The notes below the pieces were generated by a model. It saw nothing but the letters and a program-made list of their open reading frames with translations, made no database searches and was not told the origin of the DNA. The position numbers and the translations under genes were made by a program. Of a DNA stretch of 64,000 bases, positions 11,293 through 19,314 are shown piece by piece. The DNA is taken from NCBI GenBank assembly GCA_947500825.1, contig CANMTR010000003.1, positions 124,001-188,000 of the forward strand, written 5' to 3'. Origin of the DNA: an uncultured Paracoccaceae bacterium. Lineage in GTDB: Bacteria > Pseudomonadota > Alphaproteobacteria > Rhodobacterales > Rhodobacteraceae. The stretch's first letter is position 1. Each line of letters starts with the position of its first letter.

Positions 11293-12900
11293 TCACGCCA
11301 TCATCTCCTTGGTCGCGGTCAGGGTCACGTCCGGCCAGTCCCGCTCGACCCGATCGATATCCCATTGCAGACGCGTGAGGTAGACGAGGTCGTCGTCGTT
11401 GTCGCGCGCCATGTGGCCCTTGTTGGCCTGGGCGAAGGCCTCCACCTTCTCTTTCGGCCCCATCACCCAGCGCGCGGACGTGAACTGCGACGGCTCGAAC
11501 CGCACCGGCAGGCCGTATTCGCCCTCGATCCGGCTGGCCAGCACCTCGAACTGGAGAGCGCCCACCACGCCCACCACGAAGCCTGCGCCCAGGGTGGGGC
11601 GGAACACCTTGGCCGCGCCCTCCTCGGCGAATTGCAGCAGCGCCTTGTCCAGGTGCTTGGCCTTCATCGGGTCTCCCGCACGGCAATTCTGCAGGAGCTC
11701 CGGCGCGAAGGAAGGAATGCCCTGGACGCGCAGCGCCTCTCCTTCGGTCAGCGTGTCGCCGATCCTGAGCTGGCCGTGATTGGGAATGCCCATGATGTCG
11801 CCTGCCCAGGCCTCCTCGGCCAGTTCCCGGTCGGAGGCAAGGAACAGGACCGGGTTCGACACCGCCATGGGCTTCTTGGTGCGGACATGGGTGAGCTTCA
11901 TGCCGCGCTTGAAGTGGCCGGATGCGAGGCGGACGAAGGCCACACGGTCGCGGTGCTTGGGGTCCATGTTCGCCTGTACCTTGAACACGAAGCCGGCGAC
12001 CTTGTCCTCGTCCGGGGCGATCTGGCGCGGATCGGCGTTCATCGGCTGCGGCTCGGGCCCGTAGCGGCCGATCCCGTCCATCAACTCGCGCACGCCGAAG
12101 GAGTTGATCGCCGAGCCGAACCAGATCGGCGTCAGCGTCCCGTCCTGCAACGCCTGGGCGTCGAAGGGCGGCAGCAGCGCGCGCGCCATCTCGACCTCCT
12201 CGCGCAGGGTGTCGAGCAGGTGGGCGGGGACGTGGTCGGCCATCTTGGGGTCGTCGAGCCCCTCGAGCCGGATCGATTCGCCGACCTTGTTGCGGTCGGC
12301 ACGGTCCATCAGCTCGAGCCGGTCGTTGAGCATGTCGTAGCAGCCCAGGAAGTCGCGACCGACGCCGATGGGCCAGGAGGCCGGCGTCACGTCGATCGCG
12401 AGGTTCTCCTGGATCTCGTCCACGATCTCGAACGTGTCGCGGCTCTCCCTGTCCATCTTGTTGCAGAAGGTCAGGATCGGCAGGTCCCGCAGGCGGCACA
12501 CCTCGAAGAGCTTGCGCGTCTGGCTTTCCACCCCCTTGGCGCCGTCGATCACCATGATCGCCGCATCCACCGCCGTCAGGGTGCGGTAGGTATCCTCGGA
12601 GAAGTCCGAGTGGCCGGGCGTGTCCACGAGGTTGAATCGGTACTCGCCAAAGTCGAACGACATGGCCGAAGCGGACACGGAGATGCCGCGATCTTTCTCC
12701 ATGGCCATGAAGTCCGACCGGGTGCGGCGCGCCTCGCCCTTGGCGCGGACCTGTCCCGCCATCTGGATCGCGCCGCCGTAGAGCAGGAACTTCTCCGTCA
12801 GGGTCGTCTTGCCCGCGTCGGGGTGCGAGATGATGGCGAAGGTGCGCCGCCGGGCGATCTCGGGCGGGAGCGGCGCGGAGTTATGGGATCGGTCGAGCAT
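11293..12900 (-). CDS. prfC: Peptide chain release factor 3
   Basis: GTPase that recycles RF1/RF2 from the ribosome after peptide release. The 535-residue product has SHPDAGKT (25-32, P-loop), the switch region RGISVSASAMSF, DTPGHSD and NKMDRESRD in the G domain, followed by the RF3 domains II and III. Start MLDRSHNSAPLPPEIARR is chosen because RF3 homologues begin a few residues before the PEIARRRTFAIISHP block; the frame stays open 75 bases further upstream. It is divergent from the SDR gene at 13021, with 120 bases between them for both promoters. Confidence 0.96.
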   Translation of the reverse strand: MLDRSHNSAPLPPEIARRRTFAIISHPDAGKTTLTEKFLLYGGAIQMAGQVRAKGEARRTRSDFMAMEKDRGISVSASAMSFDFGEYRFNLVDTPGHSDFSEDTYRTLTAVDAAIMVIDGAKGVESQTRKLFEVCRLRDLPILTFCNKMDRESRDTFEIVDEIQENLAIDVTPASWPIGVGRDFLGCYDMLNDRLELMDRADRNKVGESIRLEGLDDPKMADHVPAHLLDTLREEVEMARALLPPFDAQALQDGTLTPIWFGSAINSFGVRELMDGIGRYGPEPQPMNADPRQIAPDEDKVAGFVFKVQANMDPKHRDRVAFVRLASGHFKRGMKLTHVRTKKPMAVSNPVLFLASDRELAEEAWAGDIMGIPNHGQLRIGDTLTEGEALRVQGIPSFAPELLQNCRAGDPMKAKHLDKALLQFAEEGAAKVFRPTLGAGFVVGVVGALQFEVLASRIEGEYGLPVRFEPSQFTSARWVMGPKEKVEAFAQANKGHMARDNDDDLVYLTRLQWDIDRVERDWPDVTLTATKEMMA

Positions 12901-13020
12901 GGGGGCGATATAGAGGGGCGCGCCGTCCCCCGCAATCGGCCCCGCGTACCGGAGCGCGGCCGGTCGTCGGGGCACGCTCGCGCGCTACACCCTGAAGCAG
13001 GCAAACGGAAAGGGACGATC

Positions 13021-13800
13021 ATGGATCTGGGAATCGCGGGAAAGCGCGCGCTCGTCACGGCGTCTTCCAAGGGCCTCGGGCTGGGATGCGCCCGCGCCCT
13101 GGCCGAGGCCGGTGTCGATCTGGTGATGAACGCCCGCGGGGCGGAGGCGCTCGCCGCCTCGGCGGAGGCGATCCGCTCCGATTTCGGGGTGTCCGTCACC
13201 GAGGTCCCGGCCGACATCACCACCGAAGACGGACGGGTACGGGTGCTCGACGCCGCCGACGACCCCGACATCCTTGTCACAAACGCGGGGGGGCCGCCGC
13301 CGGGGATGTGGACGGACTGGGAGCGGGATGATTTCATCGCCGCACTCGACGCCAACATGCTCACGCCGATCGCGCTGATGAAGGCCTGCCTTCCGGCGAT
13401 GATGGCGCGGGGGTGGGGCCGGGTGGTCAACATCACGTCGCAATCGGTGAAGTCGCCGATCCCGGCCCTGGGCCTGTCGAACTCGGCGCGCGCGGGTCTG
13501 ACGGGATACGTGGCCGGCACCGCGCGACAGGTGGCGCAGAAGGGCGTGACGATCAACAACCTGCTGCCCGGCATCCACGACACCGATCGGGCCGCATCGC
13601 TCGACGCCGGCGTGGCCAAGCAGAAGGATATCCCCGTGGAGGACGCCCGCGCGGACAGGGAGGCGACGATCCCCGCGCGGCGCTACGGCACCGCGGCGGA
13701 GTTCGGCGCCACTTGCGCCTTCCTGTGCTCGGGGCAGGCGGGCTTCATCGTGGGCCAGAACGTCCTGCTGGACGGGGGCGCGGTGAACGCGACCCTGTGA
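13021..13800 (+). CDS. SDR family protein, divergent (BKR-like)
   Basis: Rossmann-fold protein of the short-chain dehydrogenase family, 259 residues, probably an NAD(P)-dependent reductase. The nucleotide-binding motif is the atypical TASSKGLGLG (13-22) and the N-A-G motif appears as TNAGGPPPG. The catalytic Ser region is ITSQSVKS near 140, but the expected Tyr-X-X-X-Lys is replaced by LSNSARAGL near 152-160. This is a known pattern for a subgroup annotated as beta-ketoacyl-ACP-reductase-like that lacks the standard catalytic tetrad. The substrate is unknown. The C-terminal FLCSGQAGFIVGQNVLLDGG is normal for SDRs. Confidence 0.85.
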   Translation: MDLGIAGKRALVTASSKGLGLGCARALAEAGVDLVMNARGAEALAASAEAIRSDFGVSVTEVPADITTEDGRVRVLDAADDPDILVTNAGGPPPGMWTDWERDDFIAALDANMLTPIALMKACLPAMMARGWGRVVNITSQSVKSPIPALGLSNSARAGLTGYVAGTARQVAQKGVTINNLLPGIHDTDRAASLDAGVAKQKDIPVEDARADREATIPARRYGTAAEFGATCAFLCSGQAGFIVGQNVLLDGGAVNATL

Positions 13801-13856
13801 GGGGGCTCCGCCCCCGCCGCTCGGGCGGCCCCCCGGGGTACTTGGCGAAAGAGTGA
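13801..13856 (+). repeat. GC-rich palindromic extragenic element (REP-like)
   Basis: Directly after the SDR stop lies GGGGGCTCCGCCCCC (13801-13815), then a second hairpin GCCGCTCGGGCGGC and the block CCGGGGTACTTGGCGAAAGAGTGA. From memory, similar hairpin-plus-GGGGTATTT.GGC..AGA blocks recur between genes in Rhodobacteraceae. The block at 26331-26354 is a related copy on the other strand. The hairpin could also terminate transcription of the SDR gene. Confidence 0.5.
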
Positions 13857-13922
13857 GGGGACCTTGCGGGGCGGGGGCGGCACTGCTAGCTCGCGCCCCA
13901 TCCTTCCTGTCGGACATTCCGG

Positions 13923-15023
13923 ATGAACGCGCCGCGGCTTGAAATCGCTGACCTGTGCTGCGCCTTCGACGGGCGCCGCGTGGTCGAGGATGTGACGCTG
14001 TCCGTGGCGGCGGGGCAGGTCCTGTGCCTGTTGGGCCCCTCGGGATGCGGCAAGTCGACGACCCTGCGCGCCATCGCCGGCGTCGAGACGCCGGAGCGGG
14101 GCAAGATCCGCATCGACGGTGCGACCGTGGCGGGTTCGGACGCGTTCGTTCCGCCCGAGCGGCGCGGCGTCGGCCTGATCTTCCAGGATTTCGCGCTGTT
14201 TCCGCACCTGTCGGTTCACGACAACGTGGCCTTCGGGCTGAGGGGGCCACGCGCCAAGAAGCGGGCGCGGGTGCGCGAGCTTCTCGAACGGGTCCGCCTG
14301 GAGCGCTATATCGACGCCTTTCCGCACGAATTGTCCGGTGGCGAGCAGCAACGGGTGGCGCTTGCCCGCGCCGTGGCGCCCCGGCCGCGCGTCATGCTGA
14401 TGGACGAGCCGTTCTCGGGTCTGGACAATCGCCTGCGCGACGGCATCCGCGACGAGACCCTCGGCGTCCTGAAGGAAGAGGGGGCGGCCGTCCTGCTGGT
14501 CACCCACGAGCCGGAGGAAGCCATGCGGATGGCCGACGAGATCGCGCTGATGCGCGACGGGCGGATCGTGCAGCGGGGTGCGCCCTACAACATCTACAAC
14601 AACCCGGCCGACCGGGCGGCGGCGGCGTTCTTCAGCGACGTCAACGTGATCGCGGGAGAGGTGAACGGGGCGCTGACGGACACGCCGTTCGGCCGGTTCC
14701 TCGCGCCGGGGGTCCAGGACGGCACCGCGGTCGACATCGTCATCCGGCCCCAGCACGTGCGGATCGACTTCGACCGGGCGGGGCGCGGCCCCAATCCCAC
14801 GCCCCAGGACGGCACTCCCGCCCGGGCGGTCGTCACGCGCTCGCGTTTCATCGGCAAGGAAAGCCTGGTGGAGTTCCGCCTCGACGAGGGCGGCGAGATG
14901 AGCGCCACCGTCCCGTCGGTGTTCCTGCCCAAGCCCGGGACGCCCATGTGGCTAGCCATCCGGCGAGATCGCTGCTTCGTCTTCCCGCGCTCTCAGAACC
15001 GCAGGTCCACCGCCACCGGATAG
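13923..15023 (+). CDS. ABC transporter ATP-binding protein, Fe(3+)/polyamine type
   Basis: ATPase of an importer (366 residues) with Walker A GPSGCGKST near residue 40, Q-loop IFQDFALFPHLSV, signature LSGGEQQRVALARA, Walker B VMLMDEPFSGLD and a C-terminal TOBE domain from about 285. The order and spacing match FbpC/PotA-like proteins, and the cluster type most resembles ferric-iron ATPases. No permease or binding protein is adjacent; an FbpA-like binding protein lies at 52621, 37 kb away. The 3' end overlaps the convergent gene at 14993 by 31 bases. Substrate is inferred, not shown. Confidence 0.85.
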   Translation: MNAPRLEIADLCCAFDGRRVVEDVTLSVAAGQVLCLLGPSGCGKSTTLRAIAGVETPERGKIRIDGATVAGSDAFVPPERRGVGLIFQDFALFPHLSVHDNVAFGLRGPRAKKRARVRELLERVRLERYIDAFPHELSGGEQQRVALARAVAPRPRVMLMDEPFSGLDNRLRDGIRDETLGVLKEEGAAVLLVTHEPEEAMRMADEIALMRDGRIVQRGAPYNIYNNPADRAAAAFFSDVNVIAGEVNGALTDTPFGRFLAPGVQDGTAVDIVIRPQHVRIDFDRAGRGPNPTPQDGTPARAVVTRSRFIGKESLVEFRLDEGGEMSATVPSVFLPKPGTPMWLAIRRDRCFVFPRSQNRRSTATG

Positions 15024-15898
15024 TGATCGCTCGGCCATTCGCCGTCGAAGCGCCGACGCAGGACCATCGGCGGAGCGGCCCGGACCGCCCCGGAATAGGC
15101 CACGTGGTCGATGGCGGGGATCACGTCGAGCCCCCGGTTCATGTGGAACGTTGCACCGCGGATACCGGCAAACGAAAGGCCGGCGCGTTCGAGGATGTCA
15201 TGGGGAACCATGCCGGCGATCGCGTTGAGGTCGCCGGCCAAGACGACGGACTCGCCGGACGCCATCCAGCCGCCGATGCGGGCCGCGACCAGCTCCGCTG
15301 AGCGGATTCGGTTGCTGCGGCTGTAGGCGTCAAAATGCACGTTCACGATGCGGAACGCCGCTCCGTCCCGCCTGTCGCGGAACCGCGCCCACGAGGCGAA
15401 GGCGGGGTAGGAGCCGTCGAACGTCGCGGAATATATCTCGTCCGGCGTCTCGGAGAAGAAGAACCATCCCTGGTCGAGAAGTTCCAGCGCCTCGGTGCGG
15501 TAGAAGATGGGCTGGGTGGAGGGAAACGCCCGCCAGTCGCCGCTCGCCGCGGCGCGGTAGGCCGGCAGCGCCGCGAGCAGCCAGTCGCGCGCGAGGTTGA
15601 CCGATCCATCGGACCCGGCGCGGAAGCTCTCCATCTCCTGAAAGGCCACGATGTCGGCCTTGGTGGCCGTCACGGCCCGGGTCAGCGGGCCGCGGCGCCG
15701 CTCCCAGTCCGCGACGGACCAAGGCCCCTCGGGCGTGTCGAGCCGGATGTAGTGGACGTTGTACGTGGCGATCCGTACCGTGCCCTCGGGCGGTGGTGGC
15801 AGAACGTCCCGGCCATCGCCGCAGGCCGCCAGGAAGGCCAGGGCCAGCCAAGGCCCGATCCACCGGCGAGCAAGGCGCGATACCGCCCGGTGCCTCAC
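14993..15898 (-). CDS. Endonuclease/exonuclease/phosphatase family lipoprotein
   Basis: A 301-residue protein with the metal-dependent EEP fold: IATYNVHYI near residue 45, VAFQEMESF near 85, VLAGDLNAIAG near 225 and the terminal SDHYPVAVDL. The N-terminus is a lipoprotein signal with positively charged residues, a hydrophobic stretch WLALAFLAAC and a lipobox Cys near residue 25, so it should be anchored in the cell envelope. The GTG start overlaps the stop of the DUF1289 gene (GTGA), which decides the start. Phosphodiesterase or nuclease activity is likely; the substrate is unknown. Confidence 0.85.
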   Translation of the reverse strand: MRHRAVSRLARRWIGPWLALAFLAACGDGRDVLPPPPEGTVRIATYNVHYIRLDTPEGPWSVADWERRRGPLTRAVTATKADIVAFQEMESFRAGSDGSVNLARDWLLAALPAYRAAASGDWRAFPSTQPIFYRTEALELLDQGWFFFSETPDEIYSATFDGSYPAFASWARFRDRRDGAAFRIVNVHFDAYSRSNRIRSAELVAARIGGWMASGESVVLAGDLNAIAGMVPHDILERAGLSFAGIRGATFHMNRGLDVIPAIDHVAYSGAVRAAPPMVLRRRFDGEWPSDHYPVAVDLRF

Positions 15899-16128
15899 TC
15901 GCCCGACCGGCGACGCGCGCGCCCGCCACGACGACGGGCGAGGCCGCCCTGCCGCTCGGGAAGCTCCGCCACGATCCGCCGCCGCTCCTCCGGGGTCAGG
16001 CGGGACCAGGCGGCGATCTCCTCCATGGTCCTGTAGCACCCGGTGCAGATCCGCGCCTCGGGGTGGATCATGCAGATCTTGATGCAGGGGCTCTCGACCT
16101 CGTCGCGGCTCCAGACGTCGTCGCTCAT
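15895..16128 (-). CDS. DUF1289 domain-containing protein
   Basis: Small 77-residue protein with four conserved cysteines in SPCIKICMIHPEARICTGCYRT, the DUF1289 pattern, followed by EEIAAWSRLTPEERRRI. The cysteines suggest metal or Fe-S binding, but no function has been proven that I know of. The C-terminal 20 residues are very Arg-rich. It lies between ruvX (7 bases upstream) and the EEP lipoprotein (4-base overlap), so the three are co-transcribed. Confidence 0.9.
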   Translation of the reverse strand: MSDDVWSRDEVESPCIKICMIHPEARICTGCYRTMEEIAAWSRLTPEERRRIVAELPERQGGLARRRGGRARRRSGE

Positions 16129-16135
16129 ACGGTCC

Positions 16136-16600
16136 TCACAGATGCCCAAGCCGGTCGAGAAGACCTTGCAGGATATAGGCGGCGGCGACCCTGTCCACCA
16201 CGCCGGCGCGCTTGGCGCGGGAGGTGTCCGCCTCGAGCAGGGCGCGCTCTGCGGCAACGGTGGACAGGCGCTCGTCCCAGAAGCAGATCGGCAGGTTCAG
16301 CCGGCGGGAGAGGTTGCGCGCGAAGGCCCGCGTCGATTGCGCCCTGGGGCCTTCGGAGCCGTCCATGTTGCGGGGCAGCCCGAGGACGAGGCCACCGATC
16401 TCCCTCTCCGCCGATAGCTCTGTCAGGCGATCCGCGTCGAGGGTGAACTTGCGCCGCTTGATCACCTCGATCGGCGAAGCGATGGAGCGCAGCCGGTCGG
16501 ACACTGCCACGCCGATCGTCTTCGTCCCGAGGTCGAGGCCCATCAGCGCCTGCATGGGCGACAGTTCGGCGGCGAAGCCCGCCGCGTCATCGTGGATCAC
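16136..16600 (-). CDS. ruvX: Putative pre-16S rRNA nuclease / Holliday junction resolvase RuvX (YqgF)
   Basis: RNase H-fold nuclease of 154 residues, proposed to mature the 16S rRNA 5' end and earlier proposed to resolve Holliday junctions. Visible motifs are GLDLGTKTIGVAVSD near 21-35 with the first catalytic Asp, GLVLGLPRNMDGSEG near 71, and CFWDERLSTVAAER near 106 with the catalytic acidic residues. Translation begins at GTG (MIHDDAAGF). It is 13 bases downstream of ccmI. Confidence 0.93.
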   Translation of the reverse strand: MIHDDAAGFAAELSPMQALMGLDLGTKTIGVAVSDRLRSIASPIEVIKRRKFTLDADRLTELSAEREIGGLVLGLPRNMDGSEGPRAQSTRAFARNLSRRLNLPICFWDERLSTVAAERALLEADTSRAKRAGVVDRVAAAYILQGLLDRLGHL

Positions 16601-16613
16601 GGGCGACCTCGCA

Positions 16614-17825
16614 TCAATTCAAAACCCCCGCGGACCGCGCCGCCTCTTCGAGCTGGGCGAGGTCGTCGGGCTGGTTGGCGAAGACCTGCTGCGCCTCGCC
16701 GAAGATGGCCTGGGCGCGCCCGGTCTCTCCCAGGATGCCCAGGGCGCGGATCAGGCGGGCCCAGTCGGGGGCCGGGCCGCCCTCCGTCGCGAGCCGCCGG
16801 GACAGGCCCTCCACCATGCCGGAGATCATCTCCTCGCGCTCCTCGGGCGTCATGTCGGCGGCCGCGGCCATGTCGGCGCCGCTCGGGCCGGGAGCGGGCG
16901 TCGATGGCGCATAGTCGATGCCCGCCCGGGCGGCGATCGTGCCGATCTGCTCGCGGATGGGCGCGAGCCAGGGCGCATCGGGTGGCGAGGTCTCGAGCAG
17001 TGGGCGCCACAGGCGGAAGGTCAGGTCCGGCCGCCCCGTCTGGGCGTAGGTCAGCCCCTTGTAGTAGAGCGCGCGTCCGTTCTCGCGGTCCTGCGACAGG
17101 GCCGCGTCGAACTGGGCCTCCGCCTGGGGAGAGACGAAGCCGCCGGCGGACAGCACCATGAGCTCGCCCAGGAAGGCGTGCTCCTCGGCGCCCGTCTCGT
17201 CCCCTAGGAGGGCGACGAGCTCCTCCTGGGCTGTGCGGGCGGCGACGTAGTCGCCCAGCCGTGCCTCGTTGCGGGCCAGAAGCCGCCACCCCTGGACGTC
17301 GTCGGGCCGCGAGGCCATGGCGCCGCGCAGCCTCTCCATGAGGGGGGCGAAATCGGGGCCGGGCTCGACCGGGTCGGGCAGCATGTCGGCCGCCCGCACC
17401 TCGGCCTCGGCCTGGTCCGGGCGGTCGGCCCGTCGCTCGTCGGCCATCGCCAGCCGCTCCCGGAGGGGCAGGTCGGGATAGCCTGGCGCCCCGATCGCGA
17501 CATAGAGCACCAGCGTGCCCGCCACCACCACCAGGCCCACGGTGCCCGCGGTGCCCAGGCGAAGCCTACGCGGCGCGTCGGCGGCGGCGTCCGACTGCCG
17601 TCGGTCGGCCTCGAGCAGGCGGCGGGCCACCTCGGCCCGTGTCCGCTCCGCCTCCTCGCCTGACAGGACGCCACGGGCCAGGTCGCGGTCCACCTCCGCC
17701 AACTGGTCGCGGTAGACCGCGATATCGGGCGCCTCCCTCTCCGGTGCGCGGGGCCGCACGAGGGCGCCGATCACCGGCAGGGTGCCCAGGGCAGTAAGAC
17801 AGAGGCACAGGATCCAGAACAGCAT
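16614..17825 (-). CDS. ccmI: c-type cytochrome biogenesis protein CcmI
   Basis: Membrane component of the System I cytochrome c maturation machinery that presents apocytochrome c to the haem ligation complex (403 residues). The N-terminus has a membrane helix (LFWILCLCLTALGTLPVIG), the typical coiled region YRDQLAEVDRDLARGVLSG and a second helix near 95-115; the C-terminal part is rich in TPR-like helices. The other ccm genes are not in the window, so ccmI is a stand-alone gene here, common in Rhodobacteraceae. It is divergent from sodB with about 175 bases between. Confidence 0.92.
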   Translation of the reverse strand: MLFWILCLCLTALGTLPVIGALVRPRAPEREAPDIAVYRDQLAEVDRDLARGVLSGEEAERTRAEVARRLLEADRRQSDAAADAPRRLRLGTAGTVGLVVVAGTLVLYVAIGAPGYPDLPLRERLAMADERRADRPDQAEAEVRAADMLPDPVEPGPDFAPLMERLRGAMASRPDDVQGWRLLARNEARLGDYVAARTAQEELVALLGDETGAEEHAFLGELMVLSAGGFVSPQAEAQFDAALSQDRENGRALYYKGLTYAQTGRPDLTFRLWRPLLETSPPDAPWLAPIREQIGTIAARAGIDYAPSTPAPGPSGADMAAAADMTPEEREEMISGMVEGLSRRLATEGGPAPDWARLIRALGILGETGRAQAIFGEAQQVFANQPDDLAQLEEAARSAGVLN

Positions 17826-18001
17826 GAGCGATCTCTATCCGCTTACCGCGGCCGGGAAAAGGCACCGGGGCAGGGTGCCGCGGCCGATGGTGTGCCGGTC
17901 TTTCCGGACCTTTTGCCCGGCCTATGTGGTTTCACGCATGCGAGAGGCGGTCTCGGCCGTCCCTGCAGGACACTCATTCGACCCGAACGAAAGGACATCC
18001 G

Positions 18002-18601
18002 ATGGCTTTCGAACTGCCCGATCTGCCTTATGCCCACGACGCGCTCGCCGGCAAGGGCATGAGCCGTGAGACGCTGGAATACCACCACGACATCCACCAC
18101 AAGGCCTACGCCGACAAGACGGCGGACATGACCAAGGGCACCGAGTGGGACGGCAAGTCCATTGAGGAGATCGTCAAGGGGACCTACGACAAGAACGCCG
18201 TCGCCCAGTCGGGACTGTTCAACAACGCCTCGCAATACTGGAACCACTGCCAGTTCTGGGAGATGATGACGCCCGAGACCAAGGGCATGCCAGGCGAGCT
18301 GGAAAAGGCGATCACCGACAGCTTCGGCACCGTCGACAAGTTCAAGGAAGAGTTCGCGGCCAAGGGCGGCGGCCAGTTCGGTTCCGGCTGGGCTTGGCTC
18401 GTCAAGGATACCGATGGCGGCCTCAAGGTCACCTCCACCGAGAACGGCGTCAATCCGCTCTGCTTCGGCCAGACCACGCTTCTGGGCTGCGACGTGTGGG
18501 AGCATTCCTACTACATCGACTTCCGCAACAAACGCCCGGCCTACCTGCAGAACTTCCTCGACAACCTCGTCGACTGGGAGAACGTCGCCGGCCGCATGTA
18601 A
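18002..18601 (+). CDS. sodB: Superoxide dismutase (Fe type)
   Basis: Cytoplasmic iron superoxide dismutase, 199 residues, converting superoxide to hydrogen peroxide and oxygen. Metal ligands are visible: His in EYHHDIHHKAY near 28, His in NNASQYWNHCQFW near 79, and Asp and His in DVWEHSYYIDFRN near 164 and 168. Start MAFELPDLPYAHDAL is shared with Rhodobacter SodB and has an AAAGGACATCCG ribosome-binding site. The small genes that follow on the same strand may be co-transcribed despite a hairpin after the stop. Confidence 0.96.
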   Translation: MAFELPDLPYAHDALAGKGMSRETLEYHHDIHHKAYADKTADMTKGTEWDGKSIEEIVKGTYDKNAVAQSGLFNNASQYWNHCQFWEMMTPETKGMPGELEKAITDSFGTVDKFKEEFAAKGGGQFGSGWAWLVKDTDGGLKVTSTENGVNPLCFGQTTLLGCDVWEHSYYIDFRNKRPAYLQNFLDNLVDWENVAGRM

Positions 18602-18629
18602 GGCCCCGAGATCGCTTCACGCCTTGCCC

Positions 18630-18653
18630 GGGGCCGGCCGTCGCGCCGGCCCC
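18630..18653 (+). terminator. Hairpin after sodB
   Basis: Perfect 9-base inverted repeat GGGGCCGGC / GCCGGCCCC with a 6-base loop, 28 bases after the sodB stop. There is no T-run, so it may only attenuate transcription into the next gene or protect the sodB mRNA. Confidence 0.5.
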
Positions 18654-18675
18654 GACCGCGTTCGGAAGGACATTC

Positions 18676-18984
18676 ATGCTCATCTCTCTCGAACCCCTGG
18701 ACGCCGAGACGGTCGCGCTCTTGCGCGCGCCGATGGAGATGCCGGCGGGCATGGGATTCCAGCCGATTTCCATGGAGGCCGCCCTGGACGATGCGGAAGG
18801 CCACCGCCTGGTAGCGACGCTCGCCCTTTCGGACGGTGCCGACAGCGCCGAGGTCGCGGCCTGGCTCTGGGACAGGGTCGAGGAGGCGACGCCGCTTGTC
18901 GTGACGGTGGCCGGCACCAAGGCCCGCGTGGGGGAGCCGGCGGCGATCGCCTGGCTGATCGATCGCGCCCGGGGTCGGGCCTGA
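18676..18984 (+). CDS. Hypothetical protein, small
   Basis: Unrecognised 102-residue acidic protein. It starts MLISLEPLDAETVALLRAP behind a good GGAAGGA ribosome-binding site, and its composition (Ala, Leu, Glu, few Cys) and GC-rich third positions look like a real alphaproteobacterial gene. No transmembrane segment or signal peptide is visible. Alternation suggests a small mixed alpha/beta domain with a central beta-hairpin (HRLVATLALSDG) and a VVTVAGTKARVG strand-turn. It sits between sodB and a small charged protein on the same strand. Confidence 0.65.
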   Translation: MLISLEPLDAETVALLRAPMEMPAGMGFQPISMEAALDDAEGHRLVATLALSDGADSAEVAAWLWDRVEEATPLVVTVAGTKARVGEPAAIAWLIDRARGRA

Positions 18985-19063
18985 TCCCTGATCGGGGCGC
19001 GTGGAACCGCGTTCGGCAGCCACGGGTTTCGACCGGACGCATCTAGACGAACAGGAGTTTTCC

Positions 19064-19312
19064 ATGGCCGAGCGCAAGAGATCCAAGGACGGAGAGAGCG
19101 AAGTCGAGGACTATCTCGACGAGGCGGTCGAGGCCCCTGGCCATTCGGGACGTTCGGGCGGCGAGCTTGAACGCAAGGTCGGCACCCGCGACGAGGAACG
19201 CCAAGCCGGCGGAGATGCCGGTCCCACCCGTGTGACCAAGGAGGACGAGAAGGGCGAAGGAAACCTGGGCGGCCTTCACGGAACGGGCGACGAAGACGGC
19301 AAGGGAAGCTGA
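19064..19312 (+). CDS. Small highly charged, probably disordered protein
   Basis: 82 residues dominated by Glu, Asp, Lys, Arg and Gly with almost no hydrophobic core, the composition of hydrophilins (stress-induced disordered proteins). It starts ATG behind AGGAG and ends two bases before the Host_attach gene, so the two are translationally linked. No known domain is recognisable. The pairing and composition suggest a stress-related role; this is inference. Confidence 0.65.
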   Translation: MAERKRSKDGESEVEDYLDEAVEAPGHSGRSGGELERKVGTRDEERQAGGDAGPTRVTKEDEKGEGNLGGLHGTGDEDGKGS

Positions 19313-19314
19313 CC

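Noticed and set aside
10855-13800. A 981-residue plus-strand frame ending with the SDR protein
   Set aside because: The first 700 codons are antisense to the helicase and prfC. The SDR fold starts cleanly at 13021.
16614-17825. Considered as a start of a ccm gene cluster
   Set aside because: Only CcmI is present; neighbours (ruvX, DUF1289, sodB) are not cytochrome maturation genes.
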